Shown here in pieces: positions 24,027 through 35,156 of a stretch of DNA of 64,000 bases; within the stretch, counting starts at the first letter, position 1; every line of letters starts with the position of its first letter. The notes below the pieces were generated by a model, which had not been told where the DNA came from, did not search any database, and saw only the letters and a list, made by a program, of their open reading frames with translations. Both the position numbers and the translations under genes were made by a program. The stretch spans positions 14,187,992-14,251,991 of the forward strand of contig OY821746.1 of the NCBI GenBank assembly GCA_963682055.1, read 5' to 3'. Source of the stretch: Primula veris. Its lineage: Eukaryota > Streptophyta > Magnoliopsida > Ericales > Primulaceae.

Positions 24027-25985
24027 GGGGCAATGCCAAAAAAGTTTCAAGGTCAAATATTGCTAAAAATTACTATCTCAAATTTTCTGTTTCATTTAGG
24101 TACTACTTTTTATTTTTGGGTATAATTTCTATTTTTGCCTTTCTCTCTCCTTATCTGAAACCATCACACTTCACTCCAACTTTCTTTCCTTAACTAGAGT
24201 TTGAACCTATAATCCGACCCACCACTTGTTCATGAGTCGACGGTGCAGCGACGGTGGTGGTCCGTCGGAGCTCTAACGAGGTAACCGGAGCTCTGGCGTA
24301 CCACCACCAATCTCCACTCAAAAAAAAAAAAAACTGAAATTTAAAAAATAAATATATTTTTTAAAAAAAACTTATTAAAAGCTCCAAAAACTATAAAAAA
24401 AAAACCAAAAAACTAAAAGAACAAGTCAAAATAAAGAAATTGAGAAAAAAAATTCATACACAATCCAAAAAAGGTGCATAAACAATGCTGAAAAGTTTCA
24501 TACACAATCTAAAAAATGTGCATACACAATCTCCAATTTCAACTCAAAAAAAATCAAAAAAACAAGTCAAAATAAAAAATAGATAAAAAAGCATAAACAA
24601 TCCAAAAAAATTAAATACACAATCGCGAAAAGTTGCATACACAATATAAAAAATGTGCATACACAATATACAACATGCACTCAAAAATTTCAAAAAAAAA
24701 AAAAATCAAAAAAATTAAAAAATAAATAAATCGATAAAAGTGCATACATAATCCAAAAATTGTACATACACAATTAAAAAAGGCACATACATAATCGTGA
24801 AAAATATGCCTAGACAATCCAAATATTTTGTTTACATAATTAAAAACAGACGCATACACAATCGTGAAAAATGTTAATACACAATCCAAAAAGTATGCAT
24901 AAACACATACGAAAAAGATGCTTACATAGTACAAAAAAATACATACACATCCAGAAAAATGCATACACAATGCGGAAAAAGTCCATAAATAATCCGAAAA
25001 AGTGCATGCACATCTAGAAAAATACATAAACAATGCGAAAAAAGTACATACACAACACAAAAAATGCATATACAATCAGAAAAATGTATACACCATGCAA
25101 AAAAGTGCATAAACAATGCAAAAAGGTCTATACATAATAAAAAAAATGCATAAACAATCGTGAAAATACGCATAGATAATTCAAAAAATGTGCATACACA
25201 ATGGTGAAAAGATGCATACATAATACAAAAAAAATGCATATACAATCTCCAACGTTACACAATCGAGAAAAATGGATACACATCCGAAAAAATTGCATAC
25301 ATAATCCGGAATGCATACACAGTCGAGTAAAGTGCATACACAATCGAAAAAAATGCATACACAGTAATACATAATTCATAAAAGAGCATACACAATCCGA
25401 AAAGTGCATACACAATTTGAAAAAAATGCAAACACATCCACGAATTTGCATACAGATTCTAGAATAATACATAGACAATGCGAAAATTGCATACACAATC
25501 CCGAAAAAGTGCATACACATCCACGAAAGTGCATACACAATCCCGAAAAATGGATACACATCCACAAAAGTTTACACACATTACAAAATAGTGTATACAC
25601 ATCTAAAATATTACATACACAATCTTTTGAATTTATTTAATTTAATTTTTTAAATTTTTTTGTGAATTTTGTGATTTTTTTTGTAAATTTTGTGAATTTT
25701 TTAATTCTTTTGAGTGGGGTTGACGGTGACGGCTCGTCGGAGCCCCGACGATCTCGCTGGAGCTCCGACGTATCACCACCGTTGTCGCCAACCCATGGAC
25801 AAGTGATGGATCAGAGTATATATATTAAATTTAGTTGAGAAAAGAGAGAATTGAATTAGAGTGTGATAATTTTTAGAGAGAGAGAATGACCTAAATTGAA
25901 TGAAAAGTTTGGAGTGTATTTTTTGAATTAAGGTTTGAAAAGTAGTAATTTTTTGGTATTTTCTTTAAGTATTATTAAATTATGC
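24027..25985. mobile_element. Long-terminal-inverted-repeat element enclosing a minisatellite
   Basis: A left arm of about 300 bp (24027-24325) is the diverged reverse complement of the right arm (about 25690-25985). The clearest match is the GC-rich part: CGTCGGAGCTC...GGAGCTC...ACCACCACC...CCACTCAAAA on the left, against the reverse complement of 25712-25800. Outer parts also match (CTTGTTCATG with CTTGTCCATG; TTCATTTAGGT with TTCAATTTAGGT). The interior is the minisatellite at 24455-25625. Long inverted repeats around non-coding tandem repeats are typical of foldback or long-TIR Mutator-like elements. Exact ends and target duplication were not resolved. Confidence 0.6.
24455..25625. repeat. 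Diverged 20-21-bp minisatellite
   Basis: A degenerate tandem unit close to TGCATACACAATCCGAAAAA repeats for about 1.17 kb, roughly 55 copies. Because many units are 21 bp, or 7 codons, stop-free frames appear by chance on the minus strand with a repeated Cys-Met-His-Phe pattern. These are not real proteins. Confidence 0.85.
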
Positions 25986-26445
25986 TTTATAATATAGTGG
26001 GTAGAGTGGTGAAAAATGATTCAAACCGTGTGATCCAAAAATTAATAACCATTACTGTAGCATACATTCGGTAATACCAATGGTGTGGTTAATGTGGTAC
26101 ATTTAGTATATATGATATGAATGATAAATGTGATTGGTTGGTACAATATGTAATTACAACCCTAAGTTCATGACTTAATGTTCCTTAACGTTTATTTATT
26201 TTCAATGACAGAGAGGTTTAATATTTCAGCATGAGATCCCAATTAGTGTACCATGGAAGTTGGGACACTTACAATCATAGGCCTTCTGCACTTTCTTAGT
26301 TATTTTATGCCACTAATTAGATTTAGCGATGATTGATTTTGGTTACAAAAAAATATGGTTTATTTGAGAATTCTATATAAACAATAACAAAATCAAGAAA
26401 AATTACAAAACAAAGCAAAATTTGAACTCTCCCTTATTAAACCAT

Positions 26446-26872
26446 CCACGATATATAATTGTATTAATTTTAACAATATTAACTTTGACACATCATCATT
26501 TAATTGAATATTAAATGACACATGTGTAAATTAACTTTAAATTTCACATTAATGTATGAACTTAACAAATTTATCTAATTTTAATTAAAATTAATTATTA
26601 ATTGAAATCTCATTAATTAGTCATTTTGTAAATCTCCACTAAAATAGGAATTAGAATAGAAGTAGTTGAAATAGATTTCACGTTGGAATTAATGATATTT
26701 TGCCACATCATCAATTAACAACATTAAAAACATTGTTATCTTTAACATTTTTTTTAACATTTATAAAGATAACGCATGATTTAACAAAACTAATGGAGAT
26801 CAAAAGAAAATTATTAACTAACTATTTTAGTTAACAATAGAGATAACAACACTATTGTAGATACTCTTACTA
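26446..26872 (-). mobile_element. MITE of a family also present near 52 kb
   Basis: The left end AAACCATCCACGATA and the right end TATTGTAGATACTCTTA are diverged inverted repeats. The interior (AACAATATTAACTTTGACAC, later ACATTAATGT and ATCTCATTAATTAGTCATTT) reappears in the opposite orientation at 51985-52377. No coding sequence. Confidence 0.5.
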
Positions 26873-27329
26873 CTCATTTACGGTGTTAATGCACATAGTT
26901 ATAGCGAATCACGGAACTTCTTAAATTGTGCAATTAAATAATGTTTTAGTTAGATTACCTTTTGGTATGCATGATAGTTTGTATTATGTACAATGAATTA
27001 AATGTAACTATATATAAACAAAATCTGGTGAAGGAAAAATGCTAAAGCATCATTTAAGCTCTTATGATCATTACCGACCATTTGCAAAATTGATTCAATC
27101 GAATGATTACGTTAGGTAACTTCCTAGATTCAATTATTGTTTAAGTGTGCATGACAGCGTGTCGTCTGTACAGCAGAATTAAATGGAACTTTAAGCAACT
27201 GGTACGAATATCAACACGATATTTGAACTCCGACTTATAAGTCCTCATTTGCGGCGTTATTCCACTTTCGAATTACAAATAGCGTAGCTTCCTGAATTGG
27301 GAAATTACTTAACTTTAGCTACATTAAAT

Positions 27330-27526
27330 TGATCGCACTTACAAATGAAATAATCTCCACTTATTTATACTAATCTAAAATTACAATTCATAACTATAGT
27401 AAATGAAAAGTCTTAGATTACATTGTTTTAATGACATTAAACACAAGAGTTTGTAACTTCAAAAACTCATAAAACTTATAAAACATTAAGTATAGAAATT
27501 AAACAAAACAAGTTTGAATTTCAACA
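27330..27526 (-). repeat. 3' LTR of the GAG-only element
   Basis: About 90% identical by eye to 29023-29210, with shared blocks such as ACTTACAAATGAAATAAT and AACATTAAGTATAGAAATTA. Confidence 0.75.
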
Positions 27527-27643
27527 CTCTCTCCTAAATTTGATTTGGTATAGTACTCCAAACATTTGATTGATCTTAGTCATGCAATTTGATGATTAAT
27601 AGACTTCTAACTCCTTAACCTAACATATCTTCTTTAAGCACAT

Positions 27644-28928
27644 TCACAACTTGTGTTGGTTTCGATCGCATCTACTTACTTCAACAGCTACAAGCTCCAT
27701 GGACATTTCGGTTGATGTAAAGCGCTTTACACACACTTTTACTAAACTCACCCACTTTGTACAATATGTTGTATTCGTCATGTAATCTTTTTCTTTCACA
27801 TCTCGGTATTTTCCTTTCTTATAATTCGTAAATCTAAAATTCGCCATCTCACGCTTATCAAAATATAGACACATGTCTACCCATCTCGTATCGAAATTAG
27901 TATTCTCCCAAACAACCGATTATAGTTCATCATATAACATTTTCTTATCTCCTAAACTTAATATGCTCATTTTCTCATAATTCATCTTGTAAAAAGTTCT
28001 CTCAAACTTTTCAAAATATTGACACATATTTATCCATCCAGTGTCGATACTTGAATTCTCCAAAACAAAATGTTCTCCTTTTTCATGTACCATTTTCTCG
28101 TACTCAATGTAAAAAATCATATTTTTATCAAAATTTATCTCGTAAAATTCGTTCCCAAAGTCATTTCCCAAATTAATTTAATCTTTTTCCTCCTCAATTT
28201 TAATATGAAGACAATCTTTCTCACATTTATTTCTGATGTGAAAGTATTTTTGACAATTGTCACAAATTTTAAATAGCGGCTCTAATTTTTCAAACAAGAC
28301 TTTACCATCAAAACTTTCATCCATTTTTATATCGGCCAAACCTTTATTTTCACGACCTCGCTCTATTTTTGAAAATTCTTTCTCAAATAAAATTACACTC
28401 TTGACTTTATGACAATTATTCTTTTTCACATTAATTAAGTTTTGATCGGATATAATTTTACTTTCAAAAAAATTCTCTTCTTTTCCATTCAACTCATTTT
28501 GATACGTATTTTGTAAATTTATACCTATCGTGGATGCATTTTGCGCATCTCCTTTAATTTCTACCTTTTGCAACTCCTCTGTTTCTCAATCTACGCTATC
28601 CTCTTTACTCCCACCTTCTTTTGTAATTTCATCATTTGCGGACGATTTCGAATTTTCCTCACTTTCTTCATTTTCACTCTTTCATAGAAAACTCATCTCT
28701 TTCAAAACATTCCACCCAATACTGTTTGGGTAAAGTCACGTCTTTTTTGTTTGATATGACCAATTCGAGCATATTCCAAAAATCAATCGGAGATTTTTTA
28801 TTTTCTATCTCCTCCCAAATTTTTTTGTGTATGGATCTTTCCAAGATGGAAAATGCTCTTTTCTCCTTAATTTTTTGGACCTTTTTGCTTATGTCATCTT
28901 GTGGTATTTCATTTTCTATCTTCCTCAC
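27644..28928 (-). pseudogene. GAG-like open frames with zinc knuckle
   Basis: 28928-28674 encodes a block typical of the copia UBN2 gag domain: KEKRAFSILERSIHKKIW, then SPIDFWNMLELV. A later frame, 28573-28178, contains CDNCQKYFHIRNKC, an exact CX2CX4HX4C zinc knuckle, in a lysine/glutamate-rich context. Further frames (28171-27920 and 27874-27644) continue with lysine-rich sequence. Stops and a frameshift separate the pieces, so the gag is not intact as read. Gag proteins package the RNA; a GAG-only element would need enzymes supplied by another element. Confidence 0.6.
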
Positions 28929-29022
28929 TGTTGTAAAGAAAAAGGCCGAGAGGTCAACTCACAATATAACATAAAAGGGAAAATGAACTTTTTATTATAA
29001 TACTTCCTTTTTTTGTGGTTAT

Positions 29023-29210
29023 TGATTTCACTTACAAATGAAATAATTTTCACTTATTTATACTAATATAGAATTACAATTCATAAATATAGTAAATGAA
29101 AAGTTTTAAGTTAAATTGTTTTAATGACATGAAACTAAGAGTTTGTAACTTCAAAAACTTATAAAACATTAAGTATAGAAATTAAACCTAACAATTTTAG
29201 AATTTCAACA
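29023..29210 (-). repeat. 5' LTR of the GAG-only element
   Basis: Direct repeat partner of 27330-27526. It is slightly shorter because of small deletions. Confidence 0.75.
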
Positions 29211-29240
29211 ACTTACCCACTATTATATCATGCCTTCACA

Positions 29241-29470
29241 CTCTACTACAAGAAAAGTGCATTTTTAAATCTATTTTGTTATAATTTGCCGACGTAACTA
29301 CAGATCTAAAGTTCTCCACTGATAGAATATTAGGACAAAAGAAATTATCTCCTCTTTTGGCCACTGATGAAAATCTACTACATAATGGAAAATCCAGTGA
29401 AAAAAGAAAGTATTGCTTTGCCTTTTTTGGCCCTCGAGCAGTGATCAATTCTCATATTTTCCATATTACA
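29241..29470. other. Possible decayed CACTA-type terminus
   Basis: TACTACAAGAAAAGTGCATT at 29243 resembles the CACTACAAGAAAA ends of plant CACTA elements. No partner end was located. It lies beside the RHD3-like exon relic. Confidence 0.25.
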
Positions 29471-29480
29471 GATAACATAC

Positions 29481-29575
29481 CAGCTCAGAGAGCTTAGTAG
29501 CACGAACGGTTGCTACAGGTTTAGCTATATCACGCCTAAATTTCTCTTGCACTTTAGATGTGTCCCAATTTTCTT
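29481..29575 (-). pseudogene. Orphan exon resembling RHD3/SEY1 (atlastin-like GTPase)
   Basis: The minus strand reads ENWDTSKVQEKFRRDIAK then PVATVRATKLSEL and ends at a good donor, CTG|GTATGT (29481/29480). This matches the pattern of a middle exon of plant ROOT HAIR DEFECTIVE 3 proteins, membrane-fusing GTPases of the endoplasmic reticulum. No neighbouring RHD3 exons were seen within 1 kb on either side, and transposon sequence lies on both sides. It is most likely a captured or relic gene fragment. The family call rests on memory of the conserved pattern. Confidence 0.5.
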
Positions 29576-29729
29576 AGCAAATAATAGCATCTGGAAATAT
29601 ATAAATCAGAATCAACTTCTATTATGAACTTCCAAATAAAACTATTTTAAATAACATAATTTTCATCAGTAACACATGAAGCAATGAGAGTTTGTTACTA
29701 TTTTAGCATAGCACATGAAGTAATGGGAC

Positions 29730-32462
29730 TTTGTTATTATTTTAGCTCTAAAACATAAGCAAGTAGAATTAGGTTGGTTCGACAAGTTGTGGCTAGAGCA
29801 TGAGTTGATTAAGCGTTAGTATTTTAGAATTCAGTTGGTTCGACAAGTTGTGGCTAGAGCATTGATTTAATGAGGAAATATTTTCATGACTAATGTTTCT
29901 GGTAGAAACGAAAAGGCGGTGCTTTAAAGTAGTAGGAATGTAGGATCTAGTAGTTTGCTTCTTAGATTTCGTAGTCGCTATGCTTATTGGATTTGTAAAT
30001 GTTTAGATGTTCAACAGTTGTTCCATTTTAACTAGGATAGAAAAAAACGTGGTATCTAGTGATTTATAGTACATGTGAGACAGTTAAGAACGTGGTATCT
30101 TTATTGAGATAGAAAAAAAGAGATTAAGTTGGATAAAATGTGTCCTTGTCTGAGTCTTAAAGGGGCAACTTCAGATTGGTGATTTAAGAAAGAATAATTG
30201 ATTTCGTTAAGTTTCGGGACGAAACTTTTTTAAGTGGTGAAGAACGTAAAATCCCGTATTTTATTTTGTGTTAATGAAGGGATTATTTTGATGTTTTGGC
30301 TAGTTGATATGTTAGTTAGTAATCAGCAATAAATATTGTTAACAACTAGTAATAAAGAGCCTTAATTATTAAAAGGAAATCTTGGTAATTATATTAATAG
30401 GATTTTAAGTTACTTTCTCAAAATTTAATAGAGAGAAATTAAAAGGCAGAGAAAAGAAACAGGTTTGGTCACTTTACAATAGCTAGAATGACTTAATTGG
30501 GAATTAATAAGCGGTATCCCTTTGGCCATTCTTATATAACGTATTCACCATAAATCATCAGTTCATCACTATGCATGTGTGTGTATATATACATATAGAT
30601 AGAAAGAGATATATAGATATAGATAGAGAGACAGCAGAACCATAAAGAGGTGACGTAAAGGGCGGAGACATGGTGACTGGGTAACCTAGCGGCTTTCCTT
30701 CATTTTGATTACTGTACATCCAGGTTAGTCTTATTATTATACTAATTAATTCATATGTTTGTTTGTAGTCTAGATCACATGGGTTAGGTTAAGTAAAGAT
30801 GTTTCATAGTCACCTTTGCTCATGTAACATTGAAGTCCAAACTATATTCTAAAAATAAGGTTATAATATTTTGATAATATTGGGACGCTGCTACTAAGTT
30901 GTTATGGAATTTTAGAAGTATGACTTAGGTTATTTTCCTTACCAGATTAACTATATTGATTCAGAAATAACTAGAAATTGGATTAAGTTTATGTAAACAG
31001 ATATGGTGATTGATATAGTCTGTTTGTAAAAGTTCATGGTTCGATAAATTGTTAACTAAGAGTAAGTAACGGTTTGATAAGTAGACATGATCCTTAAATA
31101 AGTTGTAGTATTTCTATGAAGGTTAACTGAATTTGATCATTGGACTATCAAACTATTAGTAAGTCTGTTACTAGTTGTTGTACCAAAAGGTCAGGTTGCC
31201 ATTTAGATTATTAGTATCATTCTAAAGTGTCGTTGAGGCTTAAGATGCACTTTATAGTTCAATTTATAAACCCAGGTTAGTGACATATAGCACTGTATTA
31301 TAACAGGAATATTATATTACAATTTTCAGGTTTTTAGTACTTTCTCCCGAAGTGTATTTGACTAGTCGGATTAATGAGAATCCGGATTAGGTGAGTGGGT
31401 TTTGTCTTTCTATTACAAAGTATCCCGTTGCATATTTTTGACAAGTATTACAAGCTCGTTTTATTATTATCAAAATACTATCTATATTTATATGATTTAT
31501 GTATCAAAGAAAAAAAGGAACAAAAAACAAAAAAAGTGATTATATGCAGATCCGTACAAAGATTTGAGTGAGATTATTATTTTATGATTTGCTTATGATT
31601 TGTATTTGGGACCATGAGAAAAAGTGCAAGAGAATCCTCTAATAAGGAGAAGTGGGGTGACGTTAACAGCTAAACGAATGACTTTAGTTCTCAACGGTTA
31701 ACGATTGTACATAGTTTCGTTAACCGGAACGTTTTAAGGAATAGACTCAGCCGTCATGCTGTGGTGACCTTAATTACGTAGTGCACGTACGGTTTATACA
31801 CCTAAGAAAAAGATCGACGGTAAAAGGATTGAGGAAGTCAATCAGGCTTGGTACCCTAAGATATGCATATTATCATACTTGTTTTATCATAAAAAGAAAT
31901 AAATAGATTTTATTATTATTCTGTGATTGTTTAAAAGGATTTAATTTTTGATGAAAGAAAAAGAAAAGACATTATTTATCTTGTTATTCCAAGTTTATTT
32001 AAGTTACCGATAAATGTATTGAGAATTTTTATTAAATAAAACATTATTTTTAAAGAAACTGTAAGGGAAAATCTTATTTTCGACCCATATTATGTATATT
32101 GTGAGACTTTCTCTCTCATTGACATCGTTTAACTCACTCCTCTCCTTTTTAAAATGTTTTCAGGTAATCGGGCAGATTTTTAAAGTCGGACTAGAGTTAG
32201 TCAGGACCAGCCAACCTCGTAGGAGTTTATTTATTTTTCCGCTGCTAATAAGGTTTATAAACCAAGTTAGGATTCGAGACATTTGTTTTACTGTTCTTGT
32301 TTAGGTAATAATAAGTTGAGATTGATTTTGAATTTCTTTGAATTGTTATCGACTTCCAGAGTTGTTGAATATTATCATTTAACCTTTTATTTTATCGTTA
32401 TTGAATTACAAGGCACATGCTATTCTTCCGTGTGACATCATATTTAAGTTTAGGATGTTACA
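29730..32462 (+). mobile_element. Gypsy (Tekay/Del-like) 3' LTR with a short piece of internal region
   Basis: TTTCGGGACGAAACTTTTTT at about 30210 followed by AAGTGGTGAAGAA is the usual end of the internal region of Tekay-type gypsy elements. The LTR then begins CGTAAAATCCCG (normally TGTAA) at about 30245 and ends GACATCATATTTAAGTTTAG then GATGTTACA at 32462. TATA-like TATATAAC is at about 30533. An LTR of 2.2 kb is long but allowed in this clade. Upstream, 29771-29862 holds a duplicated block containing GTTGGTTCGACAAGTTGTGG. No pol domain is present. Confidence 0.55.
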
Positions 32463-33141
32463 GTTCAAGCTAAACGTTGATGGGTGCTCAAAAGGAAACC
32501 TGGGACTTTAAGCGGCATAAGGCATTCTACGAGACCACGAGGGCATTATTATGGGAGCATTTGGTGAGTTTTTAGGTGAGAGACCTATCATCTATGCAGA
32601 GCTTCAGGCGGTCCTCTTAGGCATTCAGCTGACGATCTATTTGGGCTTTCAACATATTGAGGTTGAGACAAATTCGACGATAGTATCATCTTGGATTTCT
32701 TGGATGACCCTTGGCCCCTGAGACCATAGCTACACTCTCTCGCGTATTTACCATTTATGTTCTTTGCACGATATCTTGATTCGACACGTGTTCAGAGAGG
32801 CGAATCAGCTAGCTGATTTTATGGTTAATTGGGTGTGCACTCAATAGACTTTGCAGACTTTCTCTCATAGATGACATTTACCATATGGCATTGACGGTGT
32901 ATTGATATTAGACAGGTCGGAAACTCCGCATATTAGGACATGGGGTATAATGTTATCACATTTACAAGTTATTTATTTTTCCATGTATTTTTCATTATCG
33001 TACACTTGATGTATTCTTACTTATTTTCGGAGGACTTGGTTCAAGGCCCCCCTCCCAATGCTGTACTTATGTGATTATTTATATACATGTAGGGGTTTAT
33101 GACTCAACCCCTCTATAGATGTTTGTTCGGAAAAAAAAAAG
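32463..33141 (+). pseudogene. 5'-truncated LINE (L1-type) 3' end with RNase H-like domain and poly(A)
   Basis: The plus strand encodes a broken RNase H-like domain: FKLNVDGCSKGN, ILRDHEGIIMGAFGEF, IYAELQAVLLGIQLTI, then IRHVFREANQLADFMVNW. In-frame stops occur early (after GNLGL, and near 32722). The domain is followed by an untranslated tail and an A-run at about 33129-33139. This is the typical 3' end of plant L1 elements. It directly abuts the gypsy LTR end at 32462. Confidence 0.7.
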
Positions 33142-33344
33142 AATGTTGGAGAAGAGTATTCAACTAATCTTAAAGCTCTCAACATTCGAAAAAAGGAATA
33201 CAAATTTGCTTCTCAAGTTTTTTTTTAAACATTTGCTATGCACAAAACTAAAAATAAACCAAATATAAAGTCTTTTCAATATCAAACACCTGAAGTACCA
33301 ATTGATGTAAAATCTCTCACCTCATAGAAACATATAGTACTTAC

Positions 33345-33438
33345 AATCATCCTGAAAAATATCATCAAAAATATCATTAACAATTAGAGGTTTATCAAGA
33401 TTAGGTAAAGTCTCATCAAAAGAAACATGTACTGATTC
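33345..33438 (-). pseudogene. Orphan exon-like segment, possibly retrotransposon-derived
   Basis: A minus-strand frame bounded by acceptor TTTACAG and donor GTAAGTAC reads ESVHVSFDETLPNLDKPL then VNDIFDDIFQDD. The ESVHVSFDE pattern recalls the region between integrase and RT in some copia polyproteins, but the splice-like borders also allow a host exon. No partner exons found. Confidence 0.25.
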
Positions 33439-33697
33439 CTGTAAAACGAACTTTTGTTATGTTTTAATTCATTTTCTTATAATTAAAACAAGTGATTAGA
33501 AAAATACCGTTCAACAGGCAGGTTAAATGAGTAGAGCATTTTTTAATATAACTTATTTGGTGGGGTGAACCCCTATTTTATTAATGGAATAAAATATAAA
33601 AGGAGTAAAGCATAACCTTACATCGATCATAAAAATATATATCTTACTCATTTTTACTATTAACTAATTAGTTATTCGTACGTATTGTTTTTATGCA

Positions 33698-34395
33698 GGC
33701 TAAAACATCTGAGAAAATGAATTATTTTAAATTTAATCAAATCATGCCTTCCTCTTCAGATAACCAAAATATTGAAAATATGATCAACAATTATGATTCC
33801 CAAACTTAACTATTCCAAACTCAAGGGGACTCCATATTGCCCAGTATTGGTACTATACCCACCAGTTACAACCAATTCAGTAACATAAATAATGACCATG
33901 GGGCTCAAAGTACCATTCAAGGACAAAGTATGGTGTTTGAAGATAAATATCATGTTGCGTCTCATTCGGTTGATGAATATGGTTTGCTTACCCTTGGTTC
34001 ATAGAGAACAGTAATAGTGGGTTTCTCAATGGCAATTCTACTTCGCATATGATAGGGGAAGTCGGCGGGAACCCGAGTACCGTTATCGAAAACTTTAACG
34101 TATTCTCATCTAATAGTAATATTCTAGGAAATTCTGAGTATATACTCAATAATAATGGCAAATCTACTTCGCACATGATAGTGGAAGATGGCGGAAACCC
34201 TAGTACGGTTTTCAACGAATTTATTAACCTGTTATCGACAAATCAGCCCAGTATAATCTTCTAGGAAATCCCGAGTATAGTAATAGTGGTTTTCTTAATT
34301 ATTCTCACATAAAAATGAAAGCCAGAAATCCTAATAATGTTCTCGGTGAATTTAATCCATTCTCGAGAAGTCACACAAGTATTCTTTATGCTTAA
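33698..34395 (+). pseudogene. Decayed coding fragment with internal repeats, family unknown
   Basis: After a plausible TTTTTATGCAG acceptor (33698), the plus strand reads AKTSEKMNYFKFNQIMPSSS and continues asparagine- and serine-rich to a stop near 33808, resuming in frame as DSILPSIGTIPTSYNQ. A frame change near 34004 leads to two similar blocks: STSHMIGEVGGNPSTVI and STSHMIVEDGGNPSTVF (34035-34220). Stops at 33808, about 34003 and 34262 show decay. The composition resembles the C-terminal region of a plant transcription factor, but no domain supports a name. Confidence 0.35.
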
Positions 34396-34399
34396 CTAT

Positions 34400-35140
34400 G
34401 AAATTATATTTTGCTTAGTTCAAACTTGCACCCGTAATTATGTGATGGTGATTGGTTACAATATTGTAACAAAATAACAAAGAGTTCTTTTATGTGTGAT
34501 ACAGTGAAAATGTCAGTAAGAGAAACAAAGATGATCAATATGGCTACATGGTATTTTTGGTGGGTCCGTGGTGTAAAAATATGTCGAATATAAGATAAAA
34601 TAAATAAGGTCTAATAAAAAAAATAAAGATTTTTTTATGTTTAACATATCATAAAATAAATATGAAGTTAAAACAAAAGGGTATTAAAAAATAAAATAAA
34701 AAAATTAGTAATCTTATTTGGGAAAATACAATGGTCATTTACAAAATTTGATAATTTCAAGGTAAAAAGCAAAAACTTTTAGAAAAAAGGAACTAACATG
34801 ATTTGAATTTCTAACATTTCATTAACTTAAAGCCAATTTTACCACTACATCAACAGCTCTTTTGTTTAATTAGGTGGACCATCAATTTATATATCTTAAA
34901 AAAAATTAAATTACACATAAAAAAAGATAAAAAATCGCCGCCGGGGTGACCACGGCCACACCCAGCCACCCCCTGGGTGCGCTCCTGAATATGGAGCGCT
35001 GGAGAAGATTCAGGCTAAATTACCCCCAGCTGGTTCTTAAGCTACCGAGTCCTTGGATCATGTTTTTATTGTACTCAAACTTTTGTTTTGTTTTGTTTTC
35101 CCCTGATTTTTTTTTTATTTTTGACCAATCCCCTTCTGGT
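34400..35140. other. Unannotated stretch left of the copia element
   Basis: AT-rich up to about 34935, then a GC-richer patch (34936-35050) with a short plus-strand frame of no recognised family. 35136-35140 (CTGGT) is the left flank of the copia insertion, so this stretch and 39344 onward were once contiguous. Confidence 0.5.
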
Positions 35141-35156
35141 TGTAAAGGATTGAATG

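Larger units (their letters stand above)
27330..29210 (-). mobile_element. GAG-only LTR retrotransposon (TR-GAG-like)
   Basis: Direct repeats of about 197 bp (27330-27526) and 188 bp (29023-29210), both with TG...CA ends, flank about 1.5 kb. On the minus strand the LTR starts TGTTGAAATTC and is preceded at 27527 by the polypurine tract AGGAGAGAG, which fixes the orientation. The interior carries gag-like sequence only; no protease, RT or integrase motif was seen. No clear primer site or 5-bp target duplication was found. The arrangement matches the non-autonomous class called TR-GAG. Confidence 0.72.

Noticed and set aside
24455..25625. Regularly spaced short repeats considered as a CRISPR array
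   Set aside because: Units are contiguous and degenerate with no unique spacers, and this is a plant nuclear sequence.
24611..25640. Several overlapping open frames encoding Cys/His/Phe-rich repeats
   Set aside because: They are products of a 21-bp minisatellite; the frames stay open because the unit is a multiple of three.
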